Part shown: in pieces, positions 1-8,584 of the stretch
How the letters are laid out: each line of letters starts with the position of its first letter
Position numbering within the stretch: the stretch's first letter is position 1
Source of the DNA: Bradyrhizobium erythrophlei
Lineage (GTDB): Bacteria > Pseudomonadota > Alphaproteobacteria > Rhizobiales > Xanthobacteraceae
Direction of reading: 5' to 3'
NCBI RefSeq assembly: GCF_900129505.1
Contig: NZ_LT670818.1
Span: forward strand, 4,001,001-4,065,000
DNA length: 64,000 bases
Translations under genes and position numbers: made by a program
The notes under the pieces: generated by a model
Told to the model about the DNA's origin: nothing
Databases searched by the model: none
What the model saw: only the letters and a program-made list of their open reading frames with translations

Positions 1-107
1 CAACCGCCCCTGAGATTCGGCCCCAAGAGCCGACTGGGCAATTATTGCCTATGGGATGGTTTCGATATGGTTAACGAAGGTTAAGGGCCCGGACGAAACT
101 TGAATAT

Positions 108-143
108 CAAAAAAATCGGCTTCGCAGAACGAAGCCGATTTTG
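108..143 (-). terminator. Rho-independent terminator after sciP
   Basis: A 13-base perfect inverted repeat (AAAATCGGCTTCG at 112-124 and its complement at 130-142) with a 5-base loop is followed, on the minus strand, by a run of T. It lies about 30 bases beyond the stop of the minus-strand sciP gene, so it most likely ends that transcript. The A-rich other side would also let it work on plus-strand transcripts. Confidence 0.8.
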
Positions 144-171
144 ATCAAATACCAAAAGTTTTGAAGAGGGT

Positions 172-447
172 TTATTGGCGATATTGCTGGATGCGGGTAG
201 TGCGCAGTCCGGCAAGGCCGTGCTGATCGATGGAAAACTGCCAGGAAAGGAATTCGTCGACGGTCAGCGTGTAGCGGCTGCAGGCTTCCTCAAGGGAGAG
301 CAGACCGCCGCGCACTGCGGCCACGACTTCGGCTTTACGGCGAATAACCCACCGTTTGGTCCCGGGCGCGGGCAAATCCGCAATTGTTAACGGACTGCCG
401 TCGGGCCCGATGACGTATTTTACCCTCGGGCGATGGGGTTCTGTCAT
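172..447 (-). CDS. sciP: SciP-like CtrA inhibitor (DUF1153)
   Basis: This 91-residue protein matches the small DUF1153 family, whose Caulobacter member SciP binds the cell-cycle regulator CtrA and blocks transcription from CtrA promoters. Visible family features are the N-terminal RPRVKYVIGPDGSPLT stretch, the central KRWVIRRKAEVVAAV helix and the EEACSRYTLTVDEFLSWQ helix-turn-helix-like part. I chose the start at MTEPHRP because the family begins there. An in-frame ATG seven codons upstream (468) is possible. The neighbours are flagellar genes, which fits, because CtrA controls flagellar genes in alphaproteobacteria. The function in this organism is inferred from the family. Confidence 0.88.
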   Translation of the reverse strand: MTEPHRPRVKYVIGPDGSPLTIADLPAPGTKRWVIRRKAEVVAAVRGGLLSLEEACSRYTLTVDEFLSWQFSIDQHGLAGLRTTRIQQYRQ

Positions 448-739
448 GGCGTACTCACAAACTCTCAACCACTGAACTCACCGCAACAACCTACGCCCTG
501 CGGCTTAAAATTTGCCTAAGCCCAAGGCTCCAATGCAAATCTCCTTGGAATCGTCGTAATTTCTCGTGCCTCCCCTTGGAACCCTGAGCTAATTTTTCCT
601 GGATTGCGTCTAGAAATTGTGAATCCGCCGGTGGGTACGCAGCGGCCCGCCTCCGTTGCCTGCTGATCGCCAGGCGCAACGGGGCCGCTGAATATCGCGG
701 GAATGCCGGCTGCCGCAGCTTCCGCGACGGCCTGATCCG

Positions 740-1438
740 TCAGCTGGTGATGCTCTTGACCTGGCTGACCGTGTAATTCTGGCCGTTGATCGACAGCAGA
801 GGCGGCGATTGGGTGAGGTCGACCGAATTGACCACGCCCTGAATCTGCGTGGTTACGGCCACCGTATTGCCCGCGCTGTCGGCGGCGGTCGCGGTCAACT
901 TGTACTGGCCGTCCGGCCACTGCGTGCCGTCATTGCCTTTGCCGTCCCAGGCGAAGGTTTGATTCTGCCCGGCCTGGACGGAGTAGCTGTTGCTGTAGAC
1001 GGTCTGCCCGGTGCTGCTGGTGATGGAGATGCTGACGTTGGAGTTGGTGGGAACGCCGAGGCTCCAGGTGGCCGAGCTCTTGGTCAAAGCCGCGGTGCTG
1101 CCGTCGACCACCGCGGTCTTGCCGACGAAACCCAGCGCCTGGGTCGATTGGGCGGTCTGCTGCAGCGAGACCAGCGTGGTCAGCTGGTCGTTGGTCTTGA
1201 GCTGCTGCTCGACGCCTGCGAACTGCACGAGCTGCTGGGTGAACTGGTTGGTGTCCAAGGGATCCAGCGGGTTCTGATTCTGCAATTGCGTGGTCAGCAG
1301 GGACAGAAACGTCTGGAAATTTCCGGCGAGCGTGCTGCCGGCGGTCGAACTCAGAGACGAGGAACCGGAGGAAGATGAACTCGCTGGCGTCGTTCCCGAA
1401 ACGATCGGGCTGGCGGTAGTTGCTGCTGTTGCTGACAT
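740..1438 (-). CDS. flgD: Flagellar hook assembly protein FlgD
   Basis: The 232-residue product is the hook-capping scaffold that sits on the growing flagellar hook and lets FlgE subunits assemble. The conserved N-terminal block FLSLLTTQLQNQNPLDPLD followed by TNQFTQQLVQFAGVEQQ is diagnostic, and the C-terminal half carries the FlgD Ig-like/TUDOR region with FAWDGKGNDGTQWPDGQY. The N terminus is a low-complexity Ser/Thr-rich tail typical of the family. The start at 1438 has a GAGGAG ribosome site just upstream. A longer frame reaches 1495 but would overlap fliK. fliK ends 10 bases upstream, so the two are probably co-transcribed. Confidence 0.93.
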   Translation of the reverse strand: MSATAATTASPIVSGTTPASSSSSGSSSLSSTAGSTLAGNFQTFLSLLTTQLQNQNPLDPLDTNQFTQQLVQFAGVEQQLKTNDQLTTLVSLQQTAQSTQALGFVGKTAVVDGSTAALTKSSATWSLGVPTNSNVSISITSSTGQTVYSNSYSVQAGQNQTFAWDGKGNDGTQWPDGQYKLTATAADSAGNTVAVTTQIQGVVNSVDLTQSPPLLSINGQNYTVSQVKSITS

Positions 1439-1448
1439 ATCCGTCTCC

Positions 1449-3101
1449 TCAGACCCTGATGTCGACGCCGCTGCTCGATCCGAGCATGCGGCCATAGGTT
1501 CGTCCGGCGGTCACCGCCGGGATCGTGTCGTCTTCGCTGATCACCAGCCGCTGGGCGTTGCGGCCGCTGTCATTGCCGTTGTTCTGTCCGGAAGAGGACT
1601 GGTCGCGCAGGCTGAATTGCAGGCCGCTGTCGCCGGTCTTGAAGCCGGCATCGTCAAGCGCGCGCTGCAGCTGGGGCGCGTCCTGGCGCAACATCGACAG
1701 CGTTTCCGGCTTTTCGACCGTCAAATGCGAGGTCACCTGGCCGTTGTGATCGACGTCGATGCGGACATCGATGCGGCCGAGGTCGGCGGGATCGAGCCGG
1801 ATTTCGAAATGGCTCTTGCCGGCTGTTGCCGAGGCGGCAATTTCAACGGCAAGCCCGCTCAATGGCACCGGTGCATTGGTTGCCGCCGTGACGTTCAGTG
1901 CGGGCGCGGGAGCGGCAGCGGCCACCGCGGCGGGCAGCTGCGGCTGGATTGCGCCCGCCAGCTGGCTGCCGGAATCCAATGCATCGGTCGACGTCTGGGC
2001 CGCCGTCGCGTTGACCGGCGCATGGTCGTGGGTCGAGGCCGCAGAAACAGAGGCGGATGCCGCGTTGGCTTCGACCTTCGCCGCGTCGGCGCCGTCAGCA
2101 CCGGCTTGCGGTTTGGCATTAGCCGCCGCTGGCGTGGCATTTGTCTGTAGCGTCGAGCCGAGCGCGTCCGTCGTGGCCGGATCCGACTTGGCCGATTTGG
2201 TGTCCGGGGTCGCCGACGCCGTTCCCTTCGACTGTACGGCGCCGGGCGTCTTGAGCAGCGTGGCCTTCGGCGCCGCCGGCGCTGCCGCGGCAATCGCCGC
2301 GGACAATCCTGTATCCGCCGCCGTGGTCGCGTCGGCCTGTGTGGCTGGCTGCTTCGCCGTCGTGACGACGGACGTGGCTGCCGCCGCTTGAACGACGGTC
2401 TTGCCTGACATTGCGGCAGCGGCAGAGTTTGCAGTCGCCGATGCGCCATCTGCTGTGGCGGTGCCGGGATCGGCCTTGATCTGTGCCGGCGACGCGGCGG
2501 CCTGAGCTGCGGCGGCTGGAGCGCTGGCTGCTGCGATCGCCGCCGCCGCGATGGCAAGCGGCGCCGTCGGGTTGCCGGTTGCCGCCGGTGCAGCGGCAAC
2601 ATCCGTGGATGCGACGGTAACTTGGATCGCAACGGCGACCGGGTTCGGCGTCGTCGCAGATGGGATGCCTTGCTGGGCCGGTGTGGCCTGATCGGTTGCG
2701 GAAGCCTTGTCGGAAGACGGCTTGTCGGTCGTTTTGGCGCTACCGTCTTTCGAACTGTCGGACTTCGCCTTGGACCGCGGAGCTGGTGCCGTATTGGCAT
2801 CGGCGTTGGCGTTGGCGGTGCCGTCGGAAGCCCGTTGGGCGCTGGCGTTGCGGTCGTCGGAGGCGTTTTGTGCGGGCTGGTCGGCAGAGGTGTCGCGCGG
2901 CCGGCTGTTATCCTGGCTTGCCGTCGCGTCATCAGCCCTGCGCTGCGGCGGCGCCGGCGTGGCACCGGTGTCTGGGGGCAGGCTGGAATCGACCAGCGCC
3001 CCGAAACTATCGTTCAGCTGCGACGGGTCGGGCCGCGCGGGCTTCGGCTGCGTGGCCTGGAAAGACACGCTTGCTGCTGGATCTGACGTGACGTTGAACA
3101 C
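1449..3101 (-). CDS. fliK: Flagellar hook-length control protein FliK
   Basis: This 550-residue protein is mostly Ala/Ser/Thr/Asp-rich disordered sequence, as expected for the molecular-ruler part of FliK. The conserved Flg_hook domain is near the C terminus (about residues 415-500), with HFEIRLDPADLGRIDVRI and the following VTSHLTVEKPETLSMLRQD. FliK is secreted through the flagellar export gate and switches export from hook to filament subunits. The start codon is GTG at 3101. It is followed after 10 bases by flgD, the usual partner. The extreme composition creates long spurious frames on the opposite strand, which I leave out. Confidence 0.9.
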   Translation of the reverse strand: MFNVTSDPAASVSFQATQPKPARPDPSQLNDSFGALVDSSLPPDTGATPAPPQRRADDATASQDNSRPRDTSADQPAQNASDDRNASAQRASDGTANANADANTAPAPRSKAKSDSSKDGSAKTTDKPSSDKASATDQATPAQQGIPSATTPNPVAVAIQVTVASTDVAAAPAATGNPTAPLAIAAAAIAAASAPAAAAQAAASPAQIKADPGTATADGASATANSAAAAMSGKTVVQAAAATSVVTTAKQPATQADATTAADTGLSAAIAAAAPAAPKATLLKTPGAVQSKGTASATPDTKSAKSDPATTDALGSTLQTNATPAAANAKPQAGADGADAAKVEANAASASVSAASTHDHAPVNATAAQTSTDALDSGSQLAGAIQPQLPAAVAAAAPAPALNVTAATNAPVPLSGLAVEIAASATAGKSHFEIRLDPADLGRIDVRIDVDHNGQVTSHLTVEKPETLSMLRQDAPQLQRALDDAGFKTGDSGLQFSLRDQSSSGQNNGNDSGRNAQRLVISEDDTIPAVTAGRTYGRMLGSSSGVDIRV

Positions 3102-3468
3102 GGGGCGCAGCCTCTCACAAAAGGAACCTTCCAGAGATCAGCAAGGACCGGGCCACCGCGGTCCACAGAATATATCCATATATTTCAATTGCTTAAGGGG
3201 GTGTCAGGAATACTACGGAGCCGTGCGGGCGGGCGCCTTTTCTGCCCGGCGGCAAGTTTTGCCGTTTCGGGCCCGCAAAACGCCAGCGGCCATGATTGCC
3301 TGCCGGGAATACGGCCTATATTAGAGAGCGGCGCCTCGGCCGTTTCCGGCAAGGCCTGCTCGCCTTGCCGGAAACGTTCCTGGGCTTCTCTAATCGCAAA
3401 CGGGCTTTTTTCTCGCCGCGAGACGGCTGCCTGGTCGCGCGGGATTCGAACCCGCCGCGATCGCATCA
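3102..3468. other. Intergenic region between fliK and mnmA, hairpin-rich
   Basis: This 367-base gap separates divergent fliK and mnmA and should hold both promoters. I see no convincing ORF. It contains a perfect 15-base-stem hairpin (3341-3376), a second small hairpin around CGGCAAGTTTTGCCG (about 3250-3264), and just before mnmA a tRNA T-arm-like sequence on the minus strand (about 3436-3462). Confidence 0.6.
3341..3376. repeat. Perfect 15-bp stem hairpin in the mnmA leader
   Basis: CGTTTCCGGCAAGGC at 3341-3355 is exactly complementary to 3362-3376, with a 6-base loop. No long T run follows on either strand, so a simple intrinsic terminator is not clear. It lies about 95 bases upstream of the mnmA start and could be a leader structure, a REP-like palindrome or part of an unannotated small RNA. 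Confidence 0.6.
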
Positions 3469-4671
3469 ATGACCGGAACCATGCTCAACAGTCTGGATCT
3501 CAAGGGCCGTCCACAGGACACCAGGGTCGTCGTCGCGATGTCCGGCGGCGTCGACTCTTCGGTGACGGCTGCGCTGTTGAAGTCCGAAGGTTACGACGTC
3601 GTCGGCATCACCCTGCAGCTTTACGATCACGGCGCGGCCACTCACCGCAAGGGCGCCTGCTGCGCCGGGCAGGACATCCACGACGCCCGTAACGTCGCCG
3701 AGCGGATCGGCATCCCGCATTACGTGCTGGATTACGAGAACCGCTTTCGCGAGTCGGTGATCGACAATTTTGCCGACAGCTATGCATCGGGCGAGACGCC
3801 TGTGCCCTGCATCGAGTGCAACCGCTCGATCAAGTTTCGCGATCTGCTTTCGACCGCCCGCGAGCTCGGCGCCGCCGCGCTCGCCACCGGACACTATGTT
3901 GCTTCGCGCCGCCTCGCCGACGGATCGCGCGCGCTGGTCTGCGCGGCCGACGCCGACCGTGACCAGAGCTATTTCCTGTTCGCGACCACGCGTGAACAAC
4001 TCGATTATCTACGCTTTCCGCTCGGCGACATGACCAAGCCGCAGACGCGCGAACTGGCGCGGCGCTTTGGCCTTAACGTCGCGGACAAGCACGACAGCCA
4101 GGACATCTGCTTCGTGCCGACCGGGCGTTATACCGACATCATCGGCCGGTTGCGGCCGAACGCGATCGAGCCCGGGGACATCGTCGATCTCGACGGTCGC
4201 GTCATCGGCAGCCATCAGGGCATCGTGCATTTCACCGTCGGCCAGCGGCGCGGACTGGGCATCGCCTCCACGGCGCCGCTTTATGTGGTGCGTCTCGATG
4301 CGGCCAGCCGCCGCGTCGTGGTCGGTCCGCGCGAGGCGCTGCGGATGGATCGCATCACGCTGCGCGACATCAACTGGATCGGCGACGGCGCGCTCGATTC
4401 CGCGGTCGGCGAGGGGCTCGAGATCTTCGTGCGGGTGCGATCAACCCGCGCGCCGCAGCCGGCATGGCTGCGTGCCGCCGGCGGCGGCTACGAGGTCGAA
4501 CTCGTCGCCGGCGAGGAGGGCGTATCCCCCGGCCAGGCCTGCGTGTTCTACGACGCGCCGTCCGGCCAGGCCCGCGTGCTCGGCGGCGGATTCATCCAGA
4601 GCGCGGCGGCGAAGAGTGCGGTTGCCAACGGCCCCGCCCGGCGTCCGCTGGTCGAGGCCATGCGCGGCTAA
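3469..4671 (+). CDS. mnmA: tRNA-specific 2-thiouridylase MnmA
   Basis: MnmA puts the 2-thio group on the wobble uridine of Lys, Glu and Gln tRNAs, using ATP and sulfur relayed from IscS. The PP-loop ATP-binding motif SGGVDSS is at residues 25-31. The catalytic pair is visible as C114 in PCIEC and C214 in DICF. The length of 400 residues is normal for the alphaproteobacterial form. The frame opens at 3469; the ATG at residue 5 (3481) is an equally plausible start because the family often begins MLNSLDL. It is followed after 18 bases by a methyltransferase gene and may share a transcript with it. Confidence 0.95.
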   Translation: MTGTMLNSLDLKGRPQDTRVVVAMSGGVDSSVTAALLKSEGYDVVGITLQLYDHGAATHRKGACCAGQDIHDARNVAERIGIPHYVLDYENRFRESVIDNFADSYASGETPVPCIECNRSIKFRDLLSTARELGAAALATGHYVASRRLADGSRALVCAADADRDQSYFLFATTREQLDYLRFPLGDMTKPQTRELARRFGLNVADKHDSQDICFVPTGRYTDIIGRLRPNAIEPGDIVDLDGRVIGSHQGIVHFTVGQRRGLGIASTAPLYVVRLDAASRRVVVGPREALRMDRITLRDINWIGDGALDSAVGEGLEIFVRVRSTRAPQPAWLRAAGGGYEVELVAGEEGVSPGQACVFYDAPSGQARVLGGGFIQSAAAKSAVANGPARRPLVEAMRG

Positions 4672-4689
4672 GGTTTTCAGGGCGGGGGC

Positions 4690-5328
4690 ATGGCTGCAGA
4701 TATCGACCGCGCGGGGGTCGCAAAGGCTTATGGGCGCTGGGCGCCGGTCTACGATCTCGTGTTCGGCAAGGTTTTCGACGCCGGCCGTCAATCCACCATC
4801 GCGGAGGCCGACAGGATCGGCGGACGGATTCTCGATGTTGGCGTTGGCACCGGCCTTTCATTGTCGGACTATTCGCCGACCACGAAATTATGCGGCGTCG
4901 ATATTTCCGAGCCGATGCTGCGCAAGGCGCAAGCCCGCGTGCGGGCGCTCGGCCTCAAGAACGTCGAGACGCTTGCGGTGATGGACGCCAAGAGCCTCGC
5001 GTTCCCGGATTCGTTTTTCGACGCGGTGGTGGCGCAATATGTCATCACCGCGGTACCGGATCCGGAAAGAACGCTCGATGACTTCATCCGGGTGCTGAAA
5101 CCCGGCGGCGAACTCATCCTGGTCAATCACATCGGCGCCGAGAGCGGGCCGCGCCGCGTCTTCGAATTGGCGTTCGCGCCGCTGGCGCGGCGGCTCGGCT
5201 GGCGGCCGGAATTTCCCTGGGCACGGCTGGTCAACTGGGCCACCAAACATGGCGGCGTCACCCTGACCGAGCGCCGCCCAATGCCGCCGATGGGACATTT
5301 TTCACTGATCCGCTACCGCAAATCGTGA
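4690..5328 (+). CDS. Class I SAM methyltransferase, probable phospholipid N-methyltransferase
   Basis: The 212-residue protein has a standard Rossmann methyltransferase core: motif I LDVGVGTGLS (about residues 49-58), the acidic CGVDISEPML strand end, and the LKPGGELILVN motif (about 138-148). The N-terminal YGRWAPVYDLVFGKVF block resembles UbiE-like and Rhodobacter-type phosphatidylethanolamine methyltransferases, which make phosphatidylcholine. Bradyrhizobia are known to have several such enzymes, so I give no symbol. It starts 18 bases after mnmA with a GGGCGGGGG-like purine stretch upstream. Other class I substrates cannot be excluded. Confidence 0.8.
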   Translation: MAADIDRAGVAKAYGRWAPVYDLVFGKVFDAGRQSTIAEADRIGGRILDVGVGTGLSLSDYSPTTKLCGVDISEPMLRKAQARVRALGLKNVETLAVMDAKSLAFPDSFFDAVVAQYVITAVPDPERTLDDFIRVLKPGGELILVNHIGAESGPRRVFELAFAPLARRLGWRPEFPWARLVNWATKHGGVTLTERRPMPPMGHFSLIRYRKS

Positions 5329-5380
5329 AGCTCGACCTGTCCCGCGGGGAACTTGCACGCGCCCTGGCCGTTTTCAGGGG

Positions 5381-5740
5381 ATGCAGATCAAACAGTCACT
5401 TTATCTCGCTTGCGCGCTGATGGCTTCGCCCGGCGTTGCGGTCGCGCAGTCCCCGCCGACTCCGGCGACGCCGCCGGCCCAAACCGCGCCGCCCGCGCCC
5501 GCCGACAACTGCTCGCCGATGCAGCCGGTGCCGCCGCGCGGGACCATCGCGCCGGAGGGTTCGACCACGGGGCAGGCGGCCGAGTCGCTTGGTGACAGGC
5601 TGGCAAAGTCCGACGGCGTATTGTGCCCGCCAAGCGGCGTCGACCCGGAAATCCGTGCGCCGACCCCGGAGACCGGCAACACGCCGGTGATCCCGCCGCC
5701 CGGCAGCCCCGGCGGCGATCCCCGCGTGCGGCCGAAATAG
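5381..5740 (+). CDS. Small secreted proline-rich protein
   Basis: I do not recognise a named family. The 119-residue product begins with a clear Sec signal peptide (MQIKQSLYLACALMASPGVAVAQ, probable cleavage after AVA-Q near residue 23), so it is predicted to be periplasmic or extracellular. The mature part is rich in Pro, Ala and Thr, with a pair of Cys (CSPM, VLCPP) that could form a disulfide. The start is the first ATG, in front of the signal peptide. It sits alone between the methyltransferase gene and the tRNA. Confidence 0.72.
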   Translation: MQIKQSLYLACALMASPGVAVAQSPPTPATPPAQTAPPAPADNCSPMQPVPPRGTIAPEGSTTGQAAESLGDRLAKSDGVLCPPSGVDPEIRAPTPETGNTPVIPPPGSPGGDPRVRPK

Positions 5741-5779
5741 CCGCTGAGTACAAGTACTTGGCGGAGCGATGGGGTTTGC

Positions 5780-5809
5780 TTGACATGCCCAAGCCCTGCT
5801 TCTTATATG
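5780..5809 (+). promoter_or_regulatory. Probable sigma-70 promoter of the tRNA gene
   Basis: TTGACA at 5780-5785 is followed after 17-18 bases by TTATATG at 5803-5809, close to housekeeping consensus. It lies about 50 bases upstream of the tRNA 5' end with no gene in between. Confidence 0.65.
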
Positions 5810-5857
5810 CCGCGCGTTCGCGACCGCGGCAGTCAAGGCCGTGCCGTCGGATGCCGT

Positions 5858-5934
5858 GGCGGGGTAGCTCAGCTGGTTAGAGCACGGGAATCATAATCCT
5901 GGGGTCGGGGGTTCGAGTCCCTCTCCCGCTACCA
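5858..5934 (+). tRNA. tRNA with CAT anticodon (probably elongator tRNA-Met)
   Basis: A full cloverleaf can be folded: acceptor GGCGGGG with TCCCGCT, D-arm GCTC/GAGC, anticodon stem CGGGA/TCCTG around loop ATCATAA (anticodon CAT), T-arm with TTCGAGT, and an encoded CCA end. The CAT anticodon means elongator Met, or Ile if the C is modified to lysidine. The body looks like the elongator. Its last 16 bases are the attachment core of the genomic island, so the tRNA was kept intact by the insertion. Confidence 0.93.
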
Positions 5935-7495
5935 CTAGTCCCCCACCCACAGAACGCCTCAAGAACGGAGCGCCCAAAAGCTCCTGTAGGCGGCCTTTAA
6001 TCTCTACTTCAAAGCCCTTCACTCCGGGTTCCGCGTGCACCACGACGCTGTGAAGAAGCCGCCGCAGGGGCGCGATTAGTTCGGGCCGCTCGGCTGCCTC
6101 TTCGTCGTCTAACGCTTCACGCATTGCCGCAACGTCTTTCAGATAGTTCTTGATTGCGGCCGGGTGGATCGAAACCAACTTCCTCTTGTCGTCCGCTGCC
6201 ATGAGTTGTTCCGCGATGGAAGCCTTCTCAGCGTCCAAAGCTTGGGCCTTGGGAATGATGGCATCGGCAGGCAGGCCCTGTGCGATGGAGTCGACCAAAC
6301 GACCTAGCTCGCGCTTTATCTCCCCGAGACGGCGTTCAAGCTTTGCGCGGTCTTTGACGGCGCCACGGGCCAGCTGCGTGCGTTCGTCATTATATGCCGT
6401 CAGATAGACCTTGAAGTAATCGGCGTCCTTCAGCACCTCGCGCAACCCATCGAGAACGGCAGCTTCGATCTTGCGGCGATGAACCATGCGGCTATTCGTG
6501 CAGGACCCGCTCTCACGGTAGGTTGAACACTGCACGCGCGGTTCGCCACGATGAAGACCGACCGACCCCATGCCGCCGCCACACGTCGGGCAGCGGAGCA
6601 GGCCGCTCAGCAATCGCGCGACGCGATGCTTCGGCTTCGTGTGCGGTATGATGCGCCGCTTTGCCTGGACCGCCTCCCATGTCCCATCGTCGACAATGCG
6701 GAGATGCGGCGCGGCTGATCGCTTGTGCTGTGTAATGGGATTCGGTCGCGAAAGCCGTTTGCCGGTCTCCGGGTCTTTGACCATACGGACCTTGTTCCAG
6801 ACGATCTGCCCAACATAGATTTCGTTCAGGAGAATGCCGTTGCCGCGCTGAACGCTGCCGTAGATCGTCGAAGCGTTCCAGCGAATTCCGTGCGGCGGTT
6901 CGACCCCGTCGCCGTTCAAGCGGCCAGCGATGTCGCGAGCCGTGTAGCCATTGGCGAACTCCTTGAAGATGCGGCGAACGATCTTGGCCTGATCTTCGAC
7001 TATCTCAAGCTCGCCTGCGCGCCCGGCTATCGGTCGATAGCCGTAGGCTTTGCCGCCAGCATGCCTGCCGTCCCTAATAACGCCTTCCATACCGCGCCGC
7101 GTGTGCAGGACTAGGTTTTCGATAAACATCTCGCCCATCAACGCGCGTAACGCGCCGTCAATCTTGGTCACCTTGCCCGTGGCAGTGTGAATCGTGATGC
7201 CGAGAAATTCGAGGCTCTTGCGTGCGGTGTGCCAATCACCTTGGTCCCGCGAGATGCGGTCAATGTCTTCAGCCACAAGAACGTCGAAGCTCTTCGCTTC
7301 GGCTGCACGCATCATCTTCTGAAAGCCCGGCCGGTTCGCAGCCGACGTACCCGAGATAGCCCGATCATCGAATACCGCGACAACCTTCAGTCCTTCGCGG
7401 GCGCATAGCTCGCGACAAAGCGCAATCTGGTCTTCAATGGATTTATCGTTCTGGTTTTCAGAAGAGAAGCGGGCGTAGATAGCGGCGCGAAGCAT
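5891..7495 (-). CDS. Large serine recombinase (site-specific integrase)
   Basis: The 534-residue protein has the resolvase-type catalytic domain at its N terminus: YARFSSENQ with the probable nucleophile S11, then DDRAISGTSAANRPGFQKM and VLVAEDIDRISRD. A recombinase domain follows (GKAYGYRP, about residue 150 on), then a zinc ribbon (CPTCGGGM and a second Cys pair, CSTY and CTNS) and a coiled coil of about 370-430. It should integrate and excise the island by double-strand exchange through a 5'-phosphoserine link. Its 3' end runs across the attL core into the tRNA, so the last nine codons and the stop are host tRNA sequence. It overlaps the ATGA of the small upstream ORF. Confidence 0.92.
   Translation of the reverse strand: MLRAAIYARFSSENQNDKSIEDQIALCRELCAREGLKVVAVFDDRAISGTSAANRPGFQKMMRAAEAKSFDVLVAEDIDRISRDQGDWHTARKSLEFLGITIHTATGKVTKIDGALRALMGEMFIENLVLHTRRGMEGVIRDGRHAGGKAYGYRPIAGRAGELEIVEDQAKIVRRIFKEFANGYTARDIAGRLNGDGVEPPHGIRWNASTIYGSVQRGNGILLNEIYVGQIVWNKVRMVKDPETGKRLSRPNPITQHKRSAAPHLRIVDDGTWEAVQAKRRIIPHTKPKHRVARLLSGLLRCPTCGGGMGSVGLHRGEPRVQCSTYRESGSCTNSRMVHRRKIEAAVLDGLREVLKDADYFKVYLTAYNDERTQLARGAVKDRAKLERRLGEIKRELGRLVDSIAQGLPADAIIPKAQALDAEKASIAEQLMAADDKRKLVSIHPAAIKNYLKDVAAMREALDDEEAAERPELIAPLRRLLHSVVVHAEPGVKGFEVEIKGRLQELLGAPFLRRSVGGGLVVAGEGLEPPTPGL
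5919..5934 (+). repeat. Left attachment site (attL core) in the tRNA
   Basis: This is the 16-base tRNA 3' end, identical to 38141-38156 and 42036-42051. The flanking base differs on both sides (T versus G before, C versus A after), which defines the repeat exactly. Confidence 0.85.
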
Positions 7496-7701
7496 CAGTT
7501 CAACTTCCTAGATTGGGCCTCGTGATCTTGGCGCGCCGCGTACCTAGCCAAAGCCTCAACGAAGGCGACAATGTCGGGGTCAAGTGTACCCCGGCCGTTG
7601 CGCCTGGGTAAGCCCTGTGGGGCCGCCAAGACCCCTCCCGGTCCACAGGTATTCAGGCCTTTTGGGCCCGATTGAGATCCAGAGTGGGGAAAACTAGCCA
7701 T
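7495..7701 (-). CDS. Small ORF translationally coupled to the serine recombinase
   Basis: This 68-residue ORF has no assigned function. Its stop overlaps the recombinase ATG in an ATGA arrangement, which suggests coupled translation. The C-terminal half, DIVAFVEALARYAARQDHEA, looks like an amphipathic helix. Similar short helical ORFs often precede serine recombinases in rhizobial islands (from memory, not checked). The N-terminal Gly/Pro-rich part is less convincing, so the true start could be internal. Confidence 0.5.
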   Translation of the reverse strand: MASFPHSGSQSGPKGLNTCGPGGVLAAPQGLPRRNGRGTLDPDIVAFVEALARYAARQDHEAQSRKLN

Positions 7702-8341
7702 AGCGATTCACCAACGCCGAACAGCTCGCGGCTGCCCGGGAAGTTCGGAGGAAACAGTACGGCCCTAGCGGGAGACGCGCGGACCGCGCTTTTGCGGTTG
7801 CGTTGGTTTTGTTTTCCGCCCGAGCGAGAGATGCGTTCGGGTTCTGAGGTCAGGCTTATTCCGAAAGGTCCCGTTTCTGCAATTTAAAACACAGTCGGAC
7901 CTTTTGGACGGTCCGCGTCGGGGCGAACCGCGAGGCACCAAAGCCTTATCGCCCCTCAGGTCGGCGGGGGGGCAGCCGGGAAAAGTAGTCGAAAAAGCCA
8001 ATCTTTTTTGGCCCCATGGCTCAAAACGTTCGGCCATGTGTTGGAATATCGGAAGAGGGTAGCAACGGCTTTTAATTGCTCGATTGAGCCGAACTGTGTT
8101 TTTAATTGCCCGATTGAGCCGGACTATGTTTCTCTACTCAAGTTACGGGGCCAGCCGCTCCGAAGTTACCTCGCGCAAGCCGTAAGCTCTCGCGCCCCTA
8201 GGGGTTAAAAAGCGAGGCCGTCCCGCGAGCGTCCCGACGGGGAAATACCCGCGTCGGGCTGGTTCAGACAACCATCACACCTAACCGATCTTGACGGCAC
8301 TCGAAAGCTGCATGCTTTCGGCCGATGATGGAGCCACATCT
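7702..8341. other. Noncoding region between recombinase and AlpA-like gene
   Basis: I see no supported gene in this stretch of about 640 bases. It separates the leftward recombinase operon from the rightward replication operon, so it should carry divergent promoters and operators. Its clearest structure is the 30-base tandem duplication at 8071-8130. Confidence 0.55.
8071..8130 (+). repeat. Two tandem 30-bp repeats
   Basis: Two consecutive 30-base units begin TTTAATTGC and share CGATTGAGCC. They differ at four positions. They lie in the control region upstream of the AlpA-like and primase genes, where a paired protein-binding site would make sense. No protein-coding role is supported. Confidence 0.7.
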
Positions 8342-8584
8342 ATGTCTATCGATACCAACACGTCCACGTGCGATCTTATGTTCATGAGTGACATCCGTGC
8401 GCACTACGGGCGCACAGGCCGCCCGGCCTCGCGGAGTTTCATTTATGAAGCAGAAGCGCGGGGTGACATTCCGCCTTCAGCAAAGTTCGGCCATCAACGC
8501 GTATGGTCCCGCAAGGCCGTCCAGGCCAAGGACGCCGCGCGTTTCGGGGCCGCAATAACAGGCCACAAAGCGGCTGCCGCCTAA
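8342..8584 (+). CDS. AlpA/excisionase-like DNA-binding protein
   Basis: This 80-residue protein has a winged-helix/MerR-like core: SDIRAHYGRTGRPASRSFIYEAEARGDIPPS followed by the wing-like VWSRKAVQAKDAARF. That is the usual AlpA layout, in which the helix-turn-helix reads DNA and an R-W or V-W wing follows. AlpA proteins activate excision and replication genes of satellites and islands. I chose the ATG at 8342 because GGAG lies 8 bases upstream; a longer frame from 8291 has no such site. It is the first gene of the rightward replication module. Confidence 0.7.
   Translation: MSIDTNTSTCDLMFMSDIRAHYGRTGRPASRSFIYEAEARGDIPPSAKFGHQRVWSRKAVQAKDAARFGAAITGHKAAAA

Noticed and set aside
71..84. TTAA-N6-TTAA as a CtrA binding site near sciP
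   Set aside because: The spacing is six bases instead of the seven expected, and the target gene would lie outside the window, so support is too weak.
1759..2391. Plus-strand Ala-rich frames over fliK
   Set aside because: They are antisense shadows of the biased fliK sequence.
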